Made by a program: the position numbers and the translations under genes. This document shows, one piece after another, positions 24,645 to 38,314 of a stretch of DNA of 64,000 bases. The notes under the pieces are model-generated. The model was not told the DNA's origin, made no database searches, and worked only from the letters and a program-made list of their open reading frames with translations. Every line of letters begins with the position of its first letter. Position 1 is the first letter of the stretch. The DNA comes from Brachionus koreanus (Eukaryota > Rotifera > Eurotatoria > Ploima > Brachionidae): positions 4,194,908 through 4,258,907 of the forward strand of contig PJRA01000263.1 of NCBI GenBank assembly GCA_016987375.1, in the 5' to 3' direction.

Positions 24645-27600
24645 TGTTTAATTGAAGTTGCCTTATTTCAATTTATTTCCAAAATATGACAGCAACACAG
24701 ACCCACTTAATAGATTAACTAAATACACTTCATCTCTAAAATTTTTATTCAGATTAGGAGTTGTTTAAAGCAAGCAATCATATAGTGCTCACGTTGTTCA
24801 CTAAAGCCCTATGCAGGCTTATTTTTGGTAAATATGACCAATATTGGCTATTGAAAGCAAAAATTTATTTCGTAATTGCTCGTCTTTATGGATTAGTCTA
24901 ATTTTTATTTCAATATTTATTAAGTATTTTAATTCGTTTTAGTTTTTTTTTTCAAAATTTTGCAACTTATTTGGTATTCAAACTAAGAAGCCTTATTTAA
25001 TTGAATTTTTATTTAAATTTTATATACCTAAAACTGAAATGTTCTTTTATTATATACATAAATATATATATATACAAGATAAATCAGTTTATCTATGCAT
25101 TGCATTTTAGTTGTTTCTATTTTTAATGAGGATTTTAAGTTAATAACTTATGAAATATACAATTATTAATAAATAGAAATATTTTTTAGGCTACAATCAA
25201 CTTTTAAATGGCTTTATTTAATAAAATAGGTAAAACGAGAAAAACTTACAATTGTTTTTAAGTTTTATTCAATTTTATAATTAACAATTTTTAACTTTTG
25301 ATTCTTTGTTTTTATTTTTTTCAAAATAGAAAGTTCTCATTCTTCTCTAAAAGGGAAATAAACAATTTATTTTGAACATAGTCTATTAGAATGGTTTTTT
25401 AAGCTAGCAGATTGAGTAAATTGTTGCACACCGGTCAAATTTGGACAGAGTGAATGGAATTCGACTGACACAAAAAAAAACTTACTTGGTCGAAAAATCT
25501 AGAGCGAACATTTGGTATACTAGTGTAAAATATTAGCCATGCTCAATAATCCCGTCTGAAATTTCCGATCTTATCATTCAAAACTAGTCTAAATAGTAAT
25601 ATGAGACGAACTCAATAGGACAAGAATGTTAGTAAACAATTTTAAGAAGATTATCAAATAAACTTATTCAGAAGTGAATTTTTTATTTTTCTAAAGCTAT
25701 GTTTTATTAGTAATTAAATTTATGTGCATTGCTATCCTTCGAAGAAAAGAAAACGTGTCCTTTAATTCGATTAATCGATTAAAATGTTTAATTAAAAAGT
25801 TTTAAATTTCAAGTTTACCAACAAATTGAATTTTTAGCTTAAGATGTTCGCCGAAAGGTGAAACAATTGAAACAATAAAGTATTGATTTCAAATCGATGC
25901 GATTTACTAATCTTGTCTACTTTTCCAACCATTAAAAGAATTTAAATTTAGTCCGAACATGAATTAGATTGTAAAAATTTCATTTCGCCCTAATTAAATA
26001 CTTAAGCTTGAACAATTTAAGATGTTAATCTAACTTGACATTGAGCAAAGCAAACAAGTCTTATCTGTTCTATTAACAGTATGGCTCCTCTAAAGACCAT
26101 TTAGTCTATTTCATTTCCAAGGCTTGTCCTAATCATTAGTTCTGATAAAACTAGTTGATTAAACTTTAGAATATTTTCTTAGTATCTCATCGAATAGATC
26201 GAGTCTCAGTTGGAACATGATATTTATTTTGACTAACAAAAAGAACAACTGCGACGACAAATGTTTTACAAGTAAAAACCATAGATTAAATTATCGGAAC
26301 CATATATTTTGTTTCGTAAACAAAAAAAAAATGGAAATTGTCCTAATTTGATATTATTAGAGCTGAATAGAAAATAAGAAAAGAGCACAAGGCCTGAGAT
26401 TTAATAAGTTTAAGAAATCCTGAAGTGGTTTACTTAAAAAAATAGTGTTTATTTGATTTATTGATTAAATTTTTATTTTTTTAAATTAATTTTAGAATAA
26501 AACAGCTTGAATCGAATAGCCAGCAATAAGTGTAAATTATCGTGTCTTATCGATCTTTTCTTGGTTTCATTATATTTAGTAGCATTTTTATGACCGAATT
26601 TTTCTTATCATGAAATTACTTTTTATTTTGATACAAAATGGAAATTTTCTATTTTCATTTTTATTATTCTAAAAATCTAAAAGCTTTCGAGTCCAAATAT
26701 TTTAGTTTGTTGTCGCCTCGAAATATCTAATCAAAATTAGGAACTTGTTCAAGTGTTTTGTTTTCTGTGGAGTGACACTCAAAATTTCATAATTTTAATT
26801 AAATTTCTATTCGTTCCAAGATTCGTTGGCTACCTAAATCGAATGGGCCAAGAAATTTATCATTTTTAAAACTATAGAACTGGATGCTAATTTTCTGATT
26901 AATTTCAATTTTTTTGATGACCAAACTTAAAAGATCACTTTGGCTATTCTAGCTTTAGGTGGCTACTACAGTTTTTAGCATAAAATATTCCATTTGGTTT
27001 ATTATACAAGATTTTCTTTTTTCAGCAGGGTGGAATTGAAGATATTTAATTAATCGTTCCCTCAAAACACTCTTTTGCAACTTAAAAAAAAGCTTCGTGA
27101 AAAGATTCTCTATTATTTTTAGATGGTTGCGTGCAAGAGCTATTGTATTTAGAATATTCATCATTTTTTTTATTTTTTTTTTATTTTTCTTATAATAAAC
27201 AACTAGTTAGTTTTAAATTTTTTTTATAAAATTAATGAACTATTGCTGCCTATTTAAAACGCAGGTCAGATAGTTCGCAAATTTATTCTGAAAAAATATT
27301 TTTGGATAAAAAAATTAATTAATTTCAAAAAAATAAAAAAATAAAAAAAAAGATACAATAAATAATTCATGGGACTTTGGTGGTCTCAGTGGATATTCTG
27401 AGAATGATATTTAATTTAAAATCAACAGTGAAATGTAATGAATGTCTGTTAACTAAAACTAGTTTATTTAGTAAAATTTTCAAGCTCTCTCATTCAAAAG
27501 ATCTCAATTTTTAAGATTTTTGCTTAGATTGTTAAATAGTGTATTAGATGACAAAATGACTTGGGTTTATCGTGCCGAATTATTCAAGTTTTTCGCTCTC

Positions 27601-30600
27601 TTAGGAAGTGATATATTTTGATGGCAAAATTCTATAATTTAAAATTCATATTGTAAACAAATTTTTAAAGTAATTATGGTTATTTCAAGTCCATTAAATA
27701 AATTAATATTTTCTATTTGAGCGAAGTAATTAAAACAAAAAGAAATGAACTAATGCTACTAAGTCTATGTTTGAACATTTTATTAATAAGTTTTGTAAGA
27801 TTTTGTTTTTAAATTGAATGAAACTAGCCAACAAAATACAAATTAATTGCTATTTGCCTTAATTATTTCAAATTTGCATTCGAATTTAAGTATGACTTAG
27901 CTAGAGCTTAGGCCTATTCGTGTTTATTGATGAGTTTTGTTTAGAAAACAAAGTCTGATATTTTCAAATCAAAAGTTTTTTCTAATAAGATTTGGCATCA
28001 TGATCAATAATTGTTGAAGCTGAATAAAAAAAGATAATGCGAATATTTCAAGCGGAAAAAACTCAAACAAGATTGATGGTTAATATTATATAGTAACCAC
28101 TGACCAAATCGGATGCCTTATGCGGAATAATTCATAGGGATTAATGAAATGAATCATTTACTCACTACTTAGTTTTATTTTCTTTTGTTTAGCCCAAATT
28201 TGATTTATAATTATTTATTAATTTAAAGTTATTAAAGGAGCAGTCTGAAAGTCGGTGCATTTCGATTAATCTTAAAAGATATTTTAAATAATTGTATGTG
28301 CCATTTGGATTAGAGATCATTAGGATTTTTTCTCTTCAAATATTTCAATTGAGAAATGAGCTTTGAATGCAAGTGATTCATAAGTCCAAATATTCGCACA
28401 TTGTCTGATTTTAATTCTGTCATCTTGAAAATTCAATCTCCACTAATAGTTTTAGATCTTTAAGCTCTCAGTTAAAACTACTCTAATAAATTGGATTAAG
28501 TAAAAATTAAAACAAAGTAACGTGGAACAATTATGGGTTATTTTGGCACAACTTTTAGAAATAAAGTATGCTGTTATTTAAATTGATTTAAGTTTTGTTT
28601 ATTCCAGCATGATAAGAGCTCTTGATGTTCGATTTTAAGCCTAATCACATTAACTAGAGTCGAATGCTCGACTAATAAGCAATAGAACAGTATTAGTAAA
28701 AAAGAATTTCTGTTTAAGCTGACTCATTATTTATCATTTTGTCTAAATGAAGTAAACAAGCCACGCAAATGAAATTAGCGAGGCAAAAATAAAAAATTAA
28801 ACATGTAATTCGACTAATTTGTAATCCAAGGTCGTTATTATCTATTTTTTAATTTACAATAATTTTCAAATTAGTTTTAAATTTTTCTTTCTTTCAGATC
28901 AAATTATTCTCCCCAGGCTATTTTATATCGTTGAATAGTTTTTCGAAAAAAACATGTTTTGTCAATGTTGTTTTTTAACAAGTTTATAAAAATATTATTT
29001 TTAGAGATAAGAAATGTGTTGTGAAAATTTGATTAGAATGAAAAAAAAAAATTAGTTGGACAAATTAGAGTAAAAATTATTGATAAGACGTACACATATT
29101 TGATTAATTACTGGTCTTATCGGAATCTAAATTTACCATGTCAGTAGATATACGAACCCAGGGAAGTGAGAACAGCTCGGACCTAAATAAGCGTAAAATT
29201 TACAAAATTTTACTCATTTCTAAATTTAAATGGTCCTTCAAATTAGTAAAATATCTGCGATAAGCTACTTGAAAATTAGTCGTAGAGGAAAATAATTTTG
29301 CTTTTAAGATATTTATTTAATTTTTCAATTTATCATATTTATCAATAATGATTTTTCTAGACTCATTAACCATCATCATCAACTAAGTGTATTTCACAGC
29401 TTCTAATGACAAACATTTTAAAATAGTTTAGTCTATGTGCTATAAGTCTTCGATGTTTATTTCCAAGCAAAAATAAAATAAAATAATTCCATACAGTTTA
29501 TTCTATGAAAATCAATTTCAAACTTTTGCTTTTAAGCTTTCAATTTTTAGCAATCAGTTAAAATATATTTAAAAATAAAAGCATTTGTATGTTTGGTTAT
29601 TTATTTTTCAATTTTTAAATAAATTTAATTTTTGAAATCTAATTAAATATCAAGCTAAAAAGGCTAACCATTTTAAATTATTAATGAAATAATTAAAAAG
29701 GTGTCATTACTTGTTCTTGAGTTAGAAGTTATTTATTTCAAGTATATTTTTAGAATTGAGGCTATTTTTAATTTTCTCCAATTTTTTTTTAAGTTTATAT
29801 CAATCATCCTTGAAAACCATGAAAAAAATATAATTCTAACTAATTTAGTAAAAGAAATTTCAGAAAAAAATTTTGAGTTAAATTATTTTTTTTTTGATCA
29901 AAAATCAACAAAAGAATATTTGATTGATTTGAATGTTAAGGTGATGAAAATTCATATCGGCTAGTTGGTTCCTTAGACTTAAGCTTTTAAAACCGTAAAT
30001 AATTAAAACTATTTGAATTAGTACTCGAGGCCATTAGACTTATAAATTTCTTTAATTGTAAAAATTTATTTCAAAAATCAATTTGCACGAGCCATTTTTC
30101 TAAGTGTTCAAAGAATGTTTTTATGTTTATACTCAAAGCTGGTTCTCGTATAAATCAAACAAACAGAAAATGAATTAACCTGCAAGGACTTGAAAAACAT
30201 AAATCATTATAAGAATAAAAATTGAGCGTTCAACATAAATACAAAATTGGCGCTGTACGCACGACTCAGGCTTTTTATTTTTGAAGTGAATTTTGTCAAT
30301 GTCGCGCTCAGGTTAACTCGATTATTTATCGATATTTCATGACTCGATCAAAAAACTCCCTTGTTAACATTAATTTTGTTATAATAATTATTTGAATATT
30401 AGTTTAATCGATGGCCTATATCGATTAAGGAAATCTTCATTAGCTCAAGCATACGTTCTATTAAAACACTTAAATCAATGGCTCTCAGGGAATATTAGTT
30501 TTCTTTTTCATTTGTTTTTTATTTACAAATTTTACATTGGTAACAAGTCTGGCCAAACTATTCACGTTATTCAATTAAAACAGACCGCAAATTATAAGAT

Positions 30601-33600
30601 TAAATTTCAAATTTTTTGTTTTTATGGCACTATAGCTCTAGATGGGTCAGGATTTAATTACAAGTTATAAAATCTGCTATGTTTATAGACTTTAGTTGTA
30701 AAGTGAACTATTTAGAGTGGTTTAAAATTGGCAACAACTTTATGTTTATAAAATTTGTAAATATTATTCTTTAATAATAAATGATCAATAAATCATCAAT
30801 TCGATAAGGTTATAATTAAGTTCATTTAAGCTCAATTGCTTATCATCATCTGCTCAGTCCTCAAGTACGTTCGTGTCTCAAAATATTTCACTAAGCGTTT
30901 TAGACCTGATAATCGTCTAATTGTACGAAATAGTTGACATTTTTTTCCTATTGTTTTTGTTTTCTTTTTTTTTGCTCAATTGTTTCTCGCATGATATTTC
31001 ATGATACGTTATTCTATCTCTAAATCTCTAAATCCCTGATTGAATTCAATCATAAAATAATCTGTGATACCAATCAGGATATTCTGTTTGCTCACGTTTA
31101 ACAGTTTTTCAAGTGACTTAAGATATGAATTTGCTGTCATGATGCTCATTTTAATAATGACTTAAAAGAAACTCGAGTGTTCAATTTAAGCACATTTTGC
31201 TCGTAAAAAGCTAAATCTTTTGATCAAGTCTGAGTTTAAATATTAATTAGTATCTTCATAAAAATATATTTCAATAATTTTTTTATTATATTTTTTTTAC
31301 TATAGAAAATTATCAAAAAATATAAATTTTATTGTAAATAGATTAAAAAAAATAATGTTTTTCGTTGATTATCATTTTTTTGTTGTCTAAATTAAAATTT
31401 AAAAATATTTGACTTTATTTTTTTTTTAGGAAAATTTAAGTCCATTTTATCAATTGATTTCCAAATGAAAAATATTTAAAAAAAAATAGCTTTTATATTA
31501 ATTTGGATTGACTTTTGAGGACAGTTAAGGAGCAATTATTGACTAGACTTTAAGTTTTCAAAAAAAATTAAAATGATTTTTTCATTTTTAAACTTAGGCT
31601 AAAATTCAAATGAATATTAGAATTTCTTTGCCGACATAACAAGTGCTAAGATGTACAATAAAATAAAGTTGTCAAAATGGCCATGTTTCATATCATAATT
31701 CTCCCAAATAATCAAGATAAAATCTTAATCATTTATGAAAATTAACAATTTCTTAATATAAATAAGATAAAATATTCAGCCTAGCTTAAGGTAATGTGAC
31801 ATAACACATGATAAAGAATCTATTTCCCATTAATTTTAACAGTAGATAAAATCAATTAGAATATTATAAATCACCTGTTTTGGTGAATTTTGATACAAAA
31901 TAGCTGCATATGCTAAAAAGACCGAAAAGAAATAGATCAATTGATTAATCATAAGGACCAATGGTCAGCAATTAAAACTATCTATTTAGATCTGGGAAAA
32001 ATATTTTTCCTTTTATTGTAAAAGAAAATTATCTTGAAGAAAAATCTAAATTGGAATTTGAGACCGAGTTGGAGATCAATTATGCAACACGCAATTCAAA
32101 GAAACAATTATAGAATTCCATTTTAATCTCATAATTACATACTAGATCTTACAAGTTAGAAAAAAAAATAAAAGACCGGTCATTTATTTGTGTTGATTTC
32201 GGTTTTTTGACGTATTTATAAATAATCTATATACCTGTTAGGCATTTTTAGTATTGAAATTTGACGCCTATTGTTTTTCTATTAGATTTTTTTTCTAACA
32301 ATATTTCACTAGCAACTTGTGAGTCTCAACTTTTTCGGTATTCGAGTCAAATTTATTTGTTTTTATGAATAAATTTTCAATAAATATTTTATCGTATCAA
32401 TGTTACATTTGATGAATATGTTGTCAGAGATCAATAGCCAGCTAGCTCAACATTTAAAGTCAAGCTAGTTATTATTATTGTAAATAAATTCGTTAATCTT
32501 TTAGTTTAATTCGAAGATTAGGCTTTGTTTTCGCTGAAGTGGTACAAATATGACAATATATTTTCTTTAATTGCAAGTCACATTGATAATAGATAAGAAT
32601 TTGAATAAATATCAAGCTAGATTGTCTCGAATCTAATTTGGCTCAGTCTTTACATTTAGCTGTTAAGCCTCAAGAGTCATTGGTGTCTTAGCAGATTTTA
32701 ACAAAATTATTCAATAAATTTCTAGTTTTCTCTTTTGATTGTTCACTTTTTTCTATTTTTTTATGAGTAAATTACAAGGCAAACATTTCTGAGTTAGTTT
32801 CTTTTTCAATAGATAAATAAAAACTTGTAAAATCAGAAATTTTATTGAGGAAATTTAAATAAATTTGTTCAAAAGGAAAAAATTAAATTAAATAAACTGT
32901 AGATCACAAAATTGAATAGTATCGAATTTTAATTGCGACCTGAAAGCTGACAAGTGCAGCGAATTCAAGGACATTAAAGGTAAGAGAAAGGTTTCGGGAA
33001 ATTTTAATTACGCGATGCCCTAGCAGTTCGTGCGGGCTTCTTAGTAATTTAATATAAAAAGAATTTGTACAAGTGAAGAAACATTAAGGTGGAGATTGGA
33101 TTTTTTGTATTAAGACTCGATTGATTGAATATTTTGCTTTGCAAAAAACATGTGCAGTTGGTTAAAATTAATAAATTCAATAAAAATGTAAATTTTAGCA
33201 GGAAAATTTGATTATCTCTCTTTCAACTGCTGCTATTTAGTCCGGCTTTTTATCATTTCGATAAATCTGCGCTCACATATAAGGTAGCTGCGATAGAAAA
33301 TAAATATTGAACCTAATCGATCGTAAATAATTCATCTATCTGTTTTAATAAATCAAATTTTAAGTGATGCATGGCCTCAGAGGCACAAATAGACCGAATT
33401 CTTCCTGTTGCAGCTTAAATACTTAAGCTCATTTATTTGCAAATGTTCATTATTTGCCTAGTGCGACATTGGCACTAAGATCAAAGGCCTTATCTTAAAA
33501 TTTACCTTTTTTTATTTTATTTTATTTTATTACAAACACTATTTATCATTTGTAAAATCATCAAAAAGATTATTTGTAAATCTTGATTTAGTTATAAAAT

Positions 33601-33747
33601 ATTTGTAACGGTTTTGACTTTATAAAATGACGGTCGTAAAATGTAAAATTTTACGATTATTAGTTTTTATGATTTTATCGATTCCTTATAAAAATAAAGC
33701 ACAGAGTAAAATTTTATTAATTATTTTTTTGTTTCTCGTACATTTTA

Positions 33748-33749
33748 AG
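33748..33749 (+). promoter_or_regulatory. Acceptor-like AG directly before receptor ATG
   Basis: A T-rich tract ends in TTTTAAG immediately before the ATG at 33750. It fits a trans-splice site or a 5' UTR intron, and supports 33750 over the upstream in-frame ATG at 33627. Confidence 0.35.
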
Positions 33750-36700
33750 ATGAAATTAATATTAATATGCACTCTATTTTGTTGTTTGTGCTCTATTGAT
33801 TGTAAACTAGTTTGGAAGAAGCGGCCCGAACCAGTTCAAATCGTTAACGAGTACGAGAGTATAGAGCTTGACTGTGAGTTTCAAGAAGACGATCCGAATT
33901 TAGTAAATCAAACTCAATACTTTGTAATCTGGTACCGGGACGGCTCCAGTCAAAATGTGCTCTCGTTGAACGACAAACTAGCTAATCTCGACTCAACAAA
34001 TTATCAAATAGTCGGAAAATACAATTTGCTCATTAAAAATGCTTCCAAGGCCAACTCGGGTCTTTACACATGTCAACTATTTCAATCAAATGATCTCATC
34101 TCAAGTGTTAATTTAACTGTATTAGGTAAATAATTTAATTTAATTTATTTTTATTTTATTTTATTAGGAAAAATTTTTTGTTTTTTAATTTTTATTAAAA
34201 TATATTCGATTTTTTTATATTGTTTTTATTGAGATTTAAATTTATAAAAAAAAATTATAGTTTTTTTCAATCTTACAAATTTATGTTACAAACTTGTGTT
34301 ATGTAAAGATAATGAAGCTTAGATTTACAGAAACTAATAGAGAAAGAAAGAGTGTGTGTGCATATGAGATCAATATTTGTTTTTAGTTCGATTTAGCAAG
34401 TGTTTCTAATTTAATGCTTGAAAAAACACCATCAAATAAAACCATATAGTTCATGTCTAAAAACGAATATTGTTTATTTGCTCAAAGGTTAAGTAAACAA
34501 GAAAGGCTTTGCATAGGTATCGCAGTAATTACATGATATTAATTATAAAACAAGTATTAAAGTCTTATTAATGACAAATAAAGAATATTTTCAAATGAGA
34601 TTTAGGTCTATTGGTCACGTTTTTTTGTTTAGACTTTGAATTAAGAAAAATTTATACAAATATTATTTTTAAGTGTCGCCAAAGTATGCCGAAATTTCTG
34701 TACGCCAAACAGAGAATATGTACCATTTGAAACATAAAGACACTTTCGTAGAGAATGACCAAATTAGCTTGGAATGTTGCACTAATGGGGATGTGAGCCC
34801 AGGACCGCAATTCAAGTGGACCAAAACAAGACGTACCGATTCTCAATCGGAAACTTTTTTGGCCAATTCTAGTGCTGTTTACTTCAAAGCTGATGATAAA
34901 TTATGTGCTGTGTTCAAGCTCAATTTGAGCCGCACAGATAACGATTTTTATTTCAATTGTGCCGTGGGAAATGAAGCGTTCCAAAATAAAGTCAAAGATA
35001 AAATATTTTTATCAGTTGAATGTAATTATAGATTTTTTTAATCAAATTGTAATTTAAATTTAAAATCTTTAATGTATAGATAAGCCTCAAGTTAGAGTAC
35101 ATTTGTTGAATAGACCAAGCATAACTAAATTAAAACTGATTGAAAACAGCACAGTCAGTCTTTATTGTAATGCCAGTGCGTTACCAGATACAATCACTTA
35201 TCAGTGGTATTTTAACCAAATGCTGCTTCAAGATCAAACAAAAAATAGTCTCTTGATAAAAAATTTGCGCAGCTATCATAATGGCAATTATGAATGCATA
35301 GCTACCAATAAACACGGTTCGAGCAAGTCAGCATTTAAAATTGAGGTTCTTTATGTCAAAATAGGCTCTTTTAATCAGACACACAGTCATGCTGAAAGCT
35401 TTAATTTGAGACATTCCAATGCTATATTTATCAATACATTTGAAAATTCTTCACTGGCGCTAATGTGTGAAATAGACTCAAATCCTTTAGTTGATCAAGT
35501 TGAATGGTACTTTTATAGAATTGGAAAAAATGGCCAAAAAAATCAAGTTAGAATTAGAAACGGAATTAATGGAATCACCCGATCTATAAACGAAACTAGA
35601 AAATTGTATTTTTCTCAACTAAACATTGTAAATGTAAATCACAATCAATCAGGCTATTATTCATGTGTAATTAGAGCCAAATTTCAAGATGATTTAGGCA
35701 GAAAATCAAATATAGTTACTAATTCAACCTATTATCTTCAAGTGCAATGTAAATTTAAGCATATTAATATTTATTTTAGTGATTTTTTAATGCATTTTTT
35801 CTAATTAAATAGATGCACCTATTGTAAGAGCTGTGAGAAAAACCATTTATGCAAGCAATTACGATCAAGTGGAGCTCATTTGCGAAATAAAATCAAATCC
35901 ACAATCTATATTTTCATGGTTTTATGACAACAAAGAGCTTAGTTCCAACTACAAATATAATATTACAAATATAGTTTTTAGCAGAATAAATCGAAATTAT
36001 TTAGATGACGATAATAATGTTCATTATTATCGGTCAACATTAATTGTTAATTCACTGACTCAATTTGACTATGGAGACTATTATTGCAGGGCCAATAATG
36101 TCATCGGTGAAAAAAAACAAATTTTGAGAATTAAAAAAAAACGTAAATATTTTTAATTTTTGTACAATTGGGCTTCTTTTCATCTGAAAAATTAAATTCT
36201 TTTTAAGTTTAATAGGTTGCTCTAGAAATTTTTTTTATTTTATACAAAGACCAAATTAAATTAAAATTAAATTTGATTGTTTTTGAATTGAGTGCAAACA
36301 ATAAATTTTAATTGCTAATTTTATTACCCGTTCTTAAATTGATTTTAAAAATAAGTACAAAATAGTTAGTTTTTTTGAAACAATTTTAAATAAAATAAAT
36401 AATAATTACAATTTTAGGGCTTGAGTTTTTACAATATTTTTGAAAATTAGAGAAAAAATTTTTTTTTTAAAAATTTAATCAAATTTAAAGAGTTTAGTTT
36501 TTGATTGAAAATTATCTAATGCAAAATATTGTTAAATTAATCTTCCAAATTAAAATTTTTTATGTAAAGAAAAACCAGATGCACCGTTAGAGTTCAAAGT
36601 TGTTTCGACTGGTTCGAACAGTGTAGTTTTAAGTTGGATGGCTGGTTCGAACGGAGGTGAAAATTCCACTTTTCTAATAACCATAAACAACTCGCTGAAT

Positions 36701-38105
36701 ATCAGCACTTTGGTTGAGGAAGATCTGATAAACGAATCGGATGAGGACTATAGATACAAACAAATAGAAATACAAGGTCTTCAATCTCAGCAAAACTACG
36801 AATTTAAATTACTTGCTTTCAATTCATGGGGCATGTCCGATTACACTGAATCTATAAAGGCTACAACTTTACCTTCTGAATTAAGCCAAGATCAATTGCC
36901 CAACATTTTAAACGCTCAATTTAACGAAATAAGGGAAGCAGTTTGCTTTGAACTTGACCAACTAGTGGACAAAAATTTGAAATTAATTAATCCAGTTGAA
37001 TTGGTTGTGAAAATTGATGTCTACTTAACCGAAAATAACTCATCTCATATTGAAAATTCAACAAAATCCTATCTATTGAATTTGAGCAAGCTCAAATTTG
37101 GCCAAAATTGTATTTCTTTTTCCCAATTGATTGAGCTAGATTGGGAAATAAGAAATAGCACATTTTTTCAGCAATTTAACCTAGCTAATAAAAAAGAAAA
37201 CAGCGTGTTTACAATCGATTCAAATTTGATCATAAACGAACGAAAAATTGGCTCAGAGTTTTCCCTTGGGCGAAGTTTTGACGAATTCAAAAGTCTAAAT
37301 TCAATTAATTTGTCAATTTGTTATTCAAATGATTCATCTGTTTGCTCATTTACAGTTAAAGTCAAAGACTTTACCGCTGATGTTTCAACTTATATTACTT
37401 TAATTGCTGTGGGTTGTTCGGCAGTGATTATTTTTTTCGCCCTTTTAATTGCAATGCTGTGCTGTTGTTGTTGCCGCAAACATCGAAAAAGCCAAAATAA
37501 GGGCAGCATTAAAAAAAGTGATATTAATTCAAAACTAGTCATCAAAAGCTTTCCAATAGTTTCAAATCATTTTTCAAGTAAGTGACAAAAATTTTTTGCT
37601 TGAATGAGAAAAACAAAATTTAAATCAATATTTTTATTTTTTAGGTTATGACCTAAGTGAGTCAAGCTACAAGTCTTCTCAGCAGCAAATATTAAATGGC
37701 AGTGGTAGCACTCATTCGAGTGGAAGTTCGACTTTTAGTCGCACAAACGAAAAATTTTTCTATCAAAATTCAAACGCATACAATTTTGGGCAAACATTGA
37801 GCACTGTTCAAAAAGCTGAATCAGATACAGCCTCATCTAGTTCGCTAGAAAATAAGACAGCAAGCACTAGTAATGGCAAATCGCCATCAAACAATTCACC
37901 AGTCACAGTCGAAGGCGACAATCAAATGTTTAATTACTCAAAATCAAAAGCTTTACTTTACAATGGCTCGAACAACATCTACATAAAAACATATCAGCAA
38001 CAGGGTTTTAAAAATGACAATTCCGATAGTGGATTTACTACACCTGTTAATCCGACAAATAACACAACTTTGAGTAAAAAGCTTGTCTATGAAGTTATTG
38101 TTTGA
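33750..38105 (+). CDS. Ig-superfamily adhesion receptor, 5 Ig + FN3 + TM
   Basis: Predicted 1063-residue type I membrane protein. Exons: 33750-34125, 34674-35021, 35080-35748, 35813-36142, 36570-37577, 37645-38105. All five introns are phase 1. A signal peptide (residues 1-19, MKLILICTLFCCLCSIDC) precedes Ig1 (about 20-125, with VIWYRDGSS and GLYTCQL), Ig2 (about 126-241), Ig3 and Ig4 (about 242-465), Ig5 (about 466-574, YGDYYCRANN) and an FN3 domain (about 576-680). A divergent 165-residue N-glycosylation-rich stretch follows, then a TM helix (about 848-870) ending in a Cys cluster. The cytoplasmic tail of about 190 residues is Ser/Asn-rich and ends YEVIV, a class II PDZ-ligand pattern. Architecture fits the Sidestep group or the nephrin/Neph (Kirre) group; WYRDGSS leans to Sidestep. 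It probably mediates cell recognition in axon guidance or synapse formation. The exact family is unresolved. Confidence 0.85.
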
Positions 38106-38308
38106 AATAATTGGCTTTTTGAAAGTCATTTCTGATAGAAGCTTTAAAATTGTAAAATTTTAAGAGAATAATTTTTTTGTATGTAAGTAATTAATATTTG
38201 AGCGCATTTTTTTTTTAATTTATAATCGAGTCTTACCTGATCTTGAAAATTTTTATATTTTTCAAAACTAATCAACATGACTTTTATTGTAAAATATTTC
38301 TTTTATTA

Positions 38309-38314
38309 AATAAA
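38309..38314 (+). terminator. Possible polyadenylation signal of the Ig receptor
   Basis: AATAAA about 200 bases after the stop codon. Plausible distance, weak on its own in A+T-rich DNA. Confidence 0.35.

Larger units (their letters stand above)
20692..33749. other. 13-kb gene-free region
   Basis: The longest stretch without a recognisable gene. The few open frames of 60-95 codons on either strand are A+T-driven and lack conserved motifs or matching splice sites. It holds the SINE at 21612-21947 with an assembly gap, an (AT)11 microsatellite at 24623-24644, and (TTTTA)n near 33516-33541. It probably contains regulatory sequence for the receptor gene to its right, but no site could be assigned. 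Confidence 0.5.

Noticed and set aside
29701..30670. Two + strand open frames of about 90 codons
   Set aside because: Composition is A+T-driven (Phe/Ile/Lys/Asn), with no motif and no matching splice sites.
33627..33749. Upstream ATG at 33627 as the receptor start
   Set aside because: The in-frame extension is a second hydrophobic stretch with no family match. The ATG at 33750 gives a compact signal peptide and follows an acceptor-like AG.
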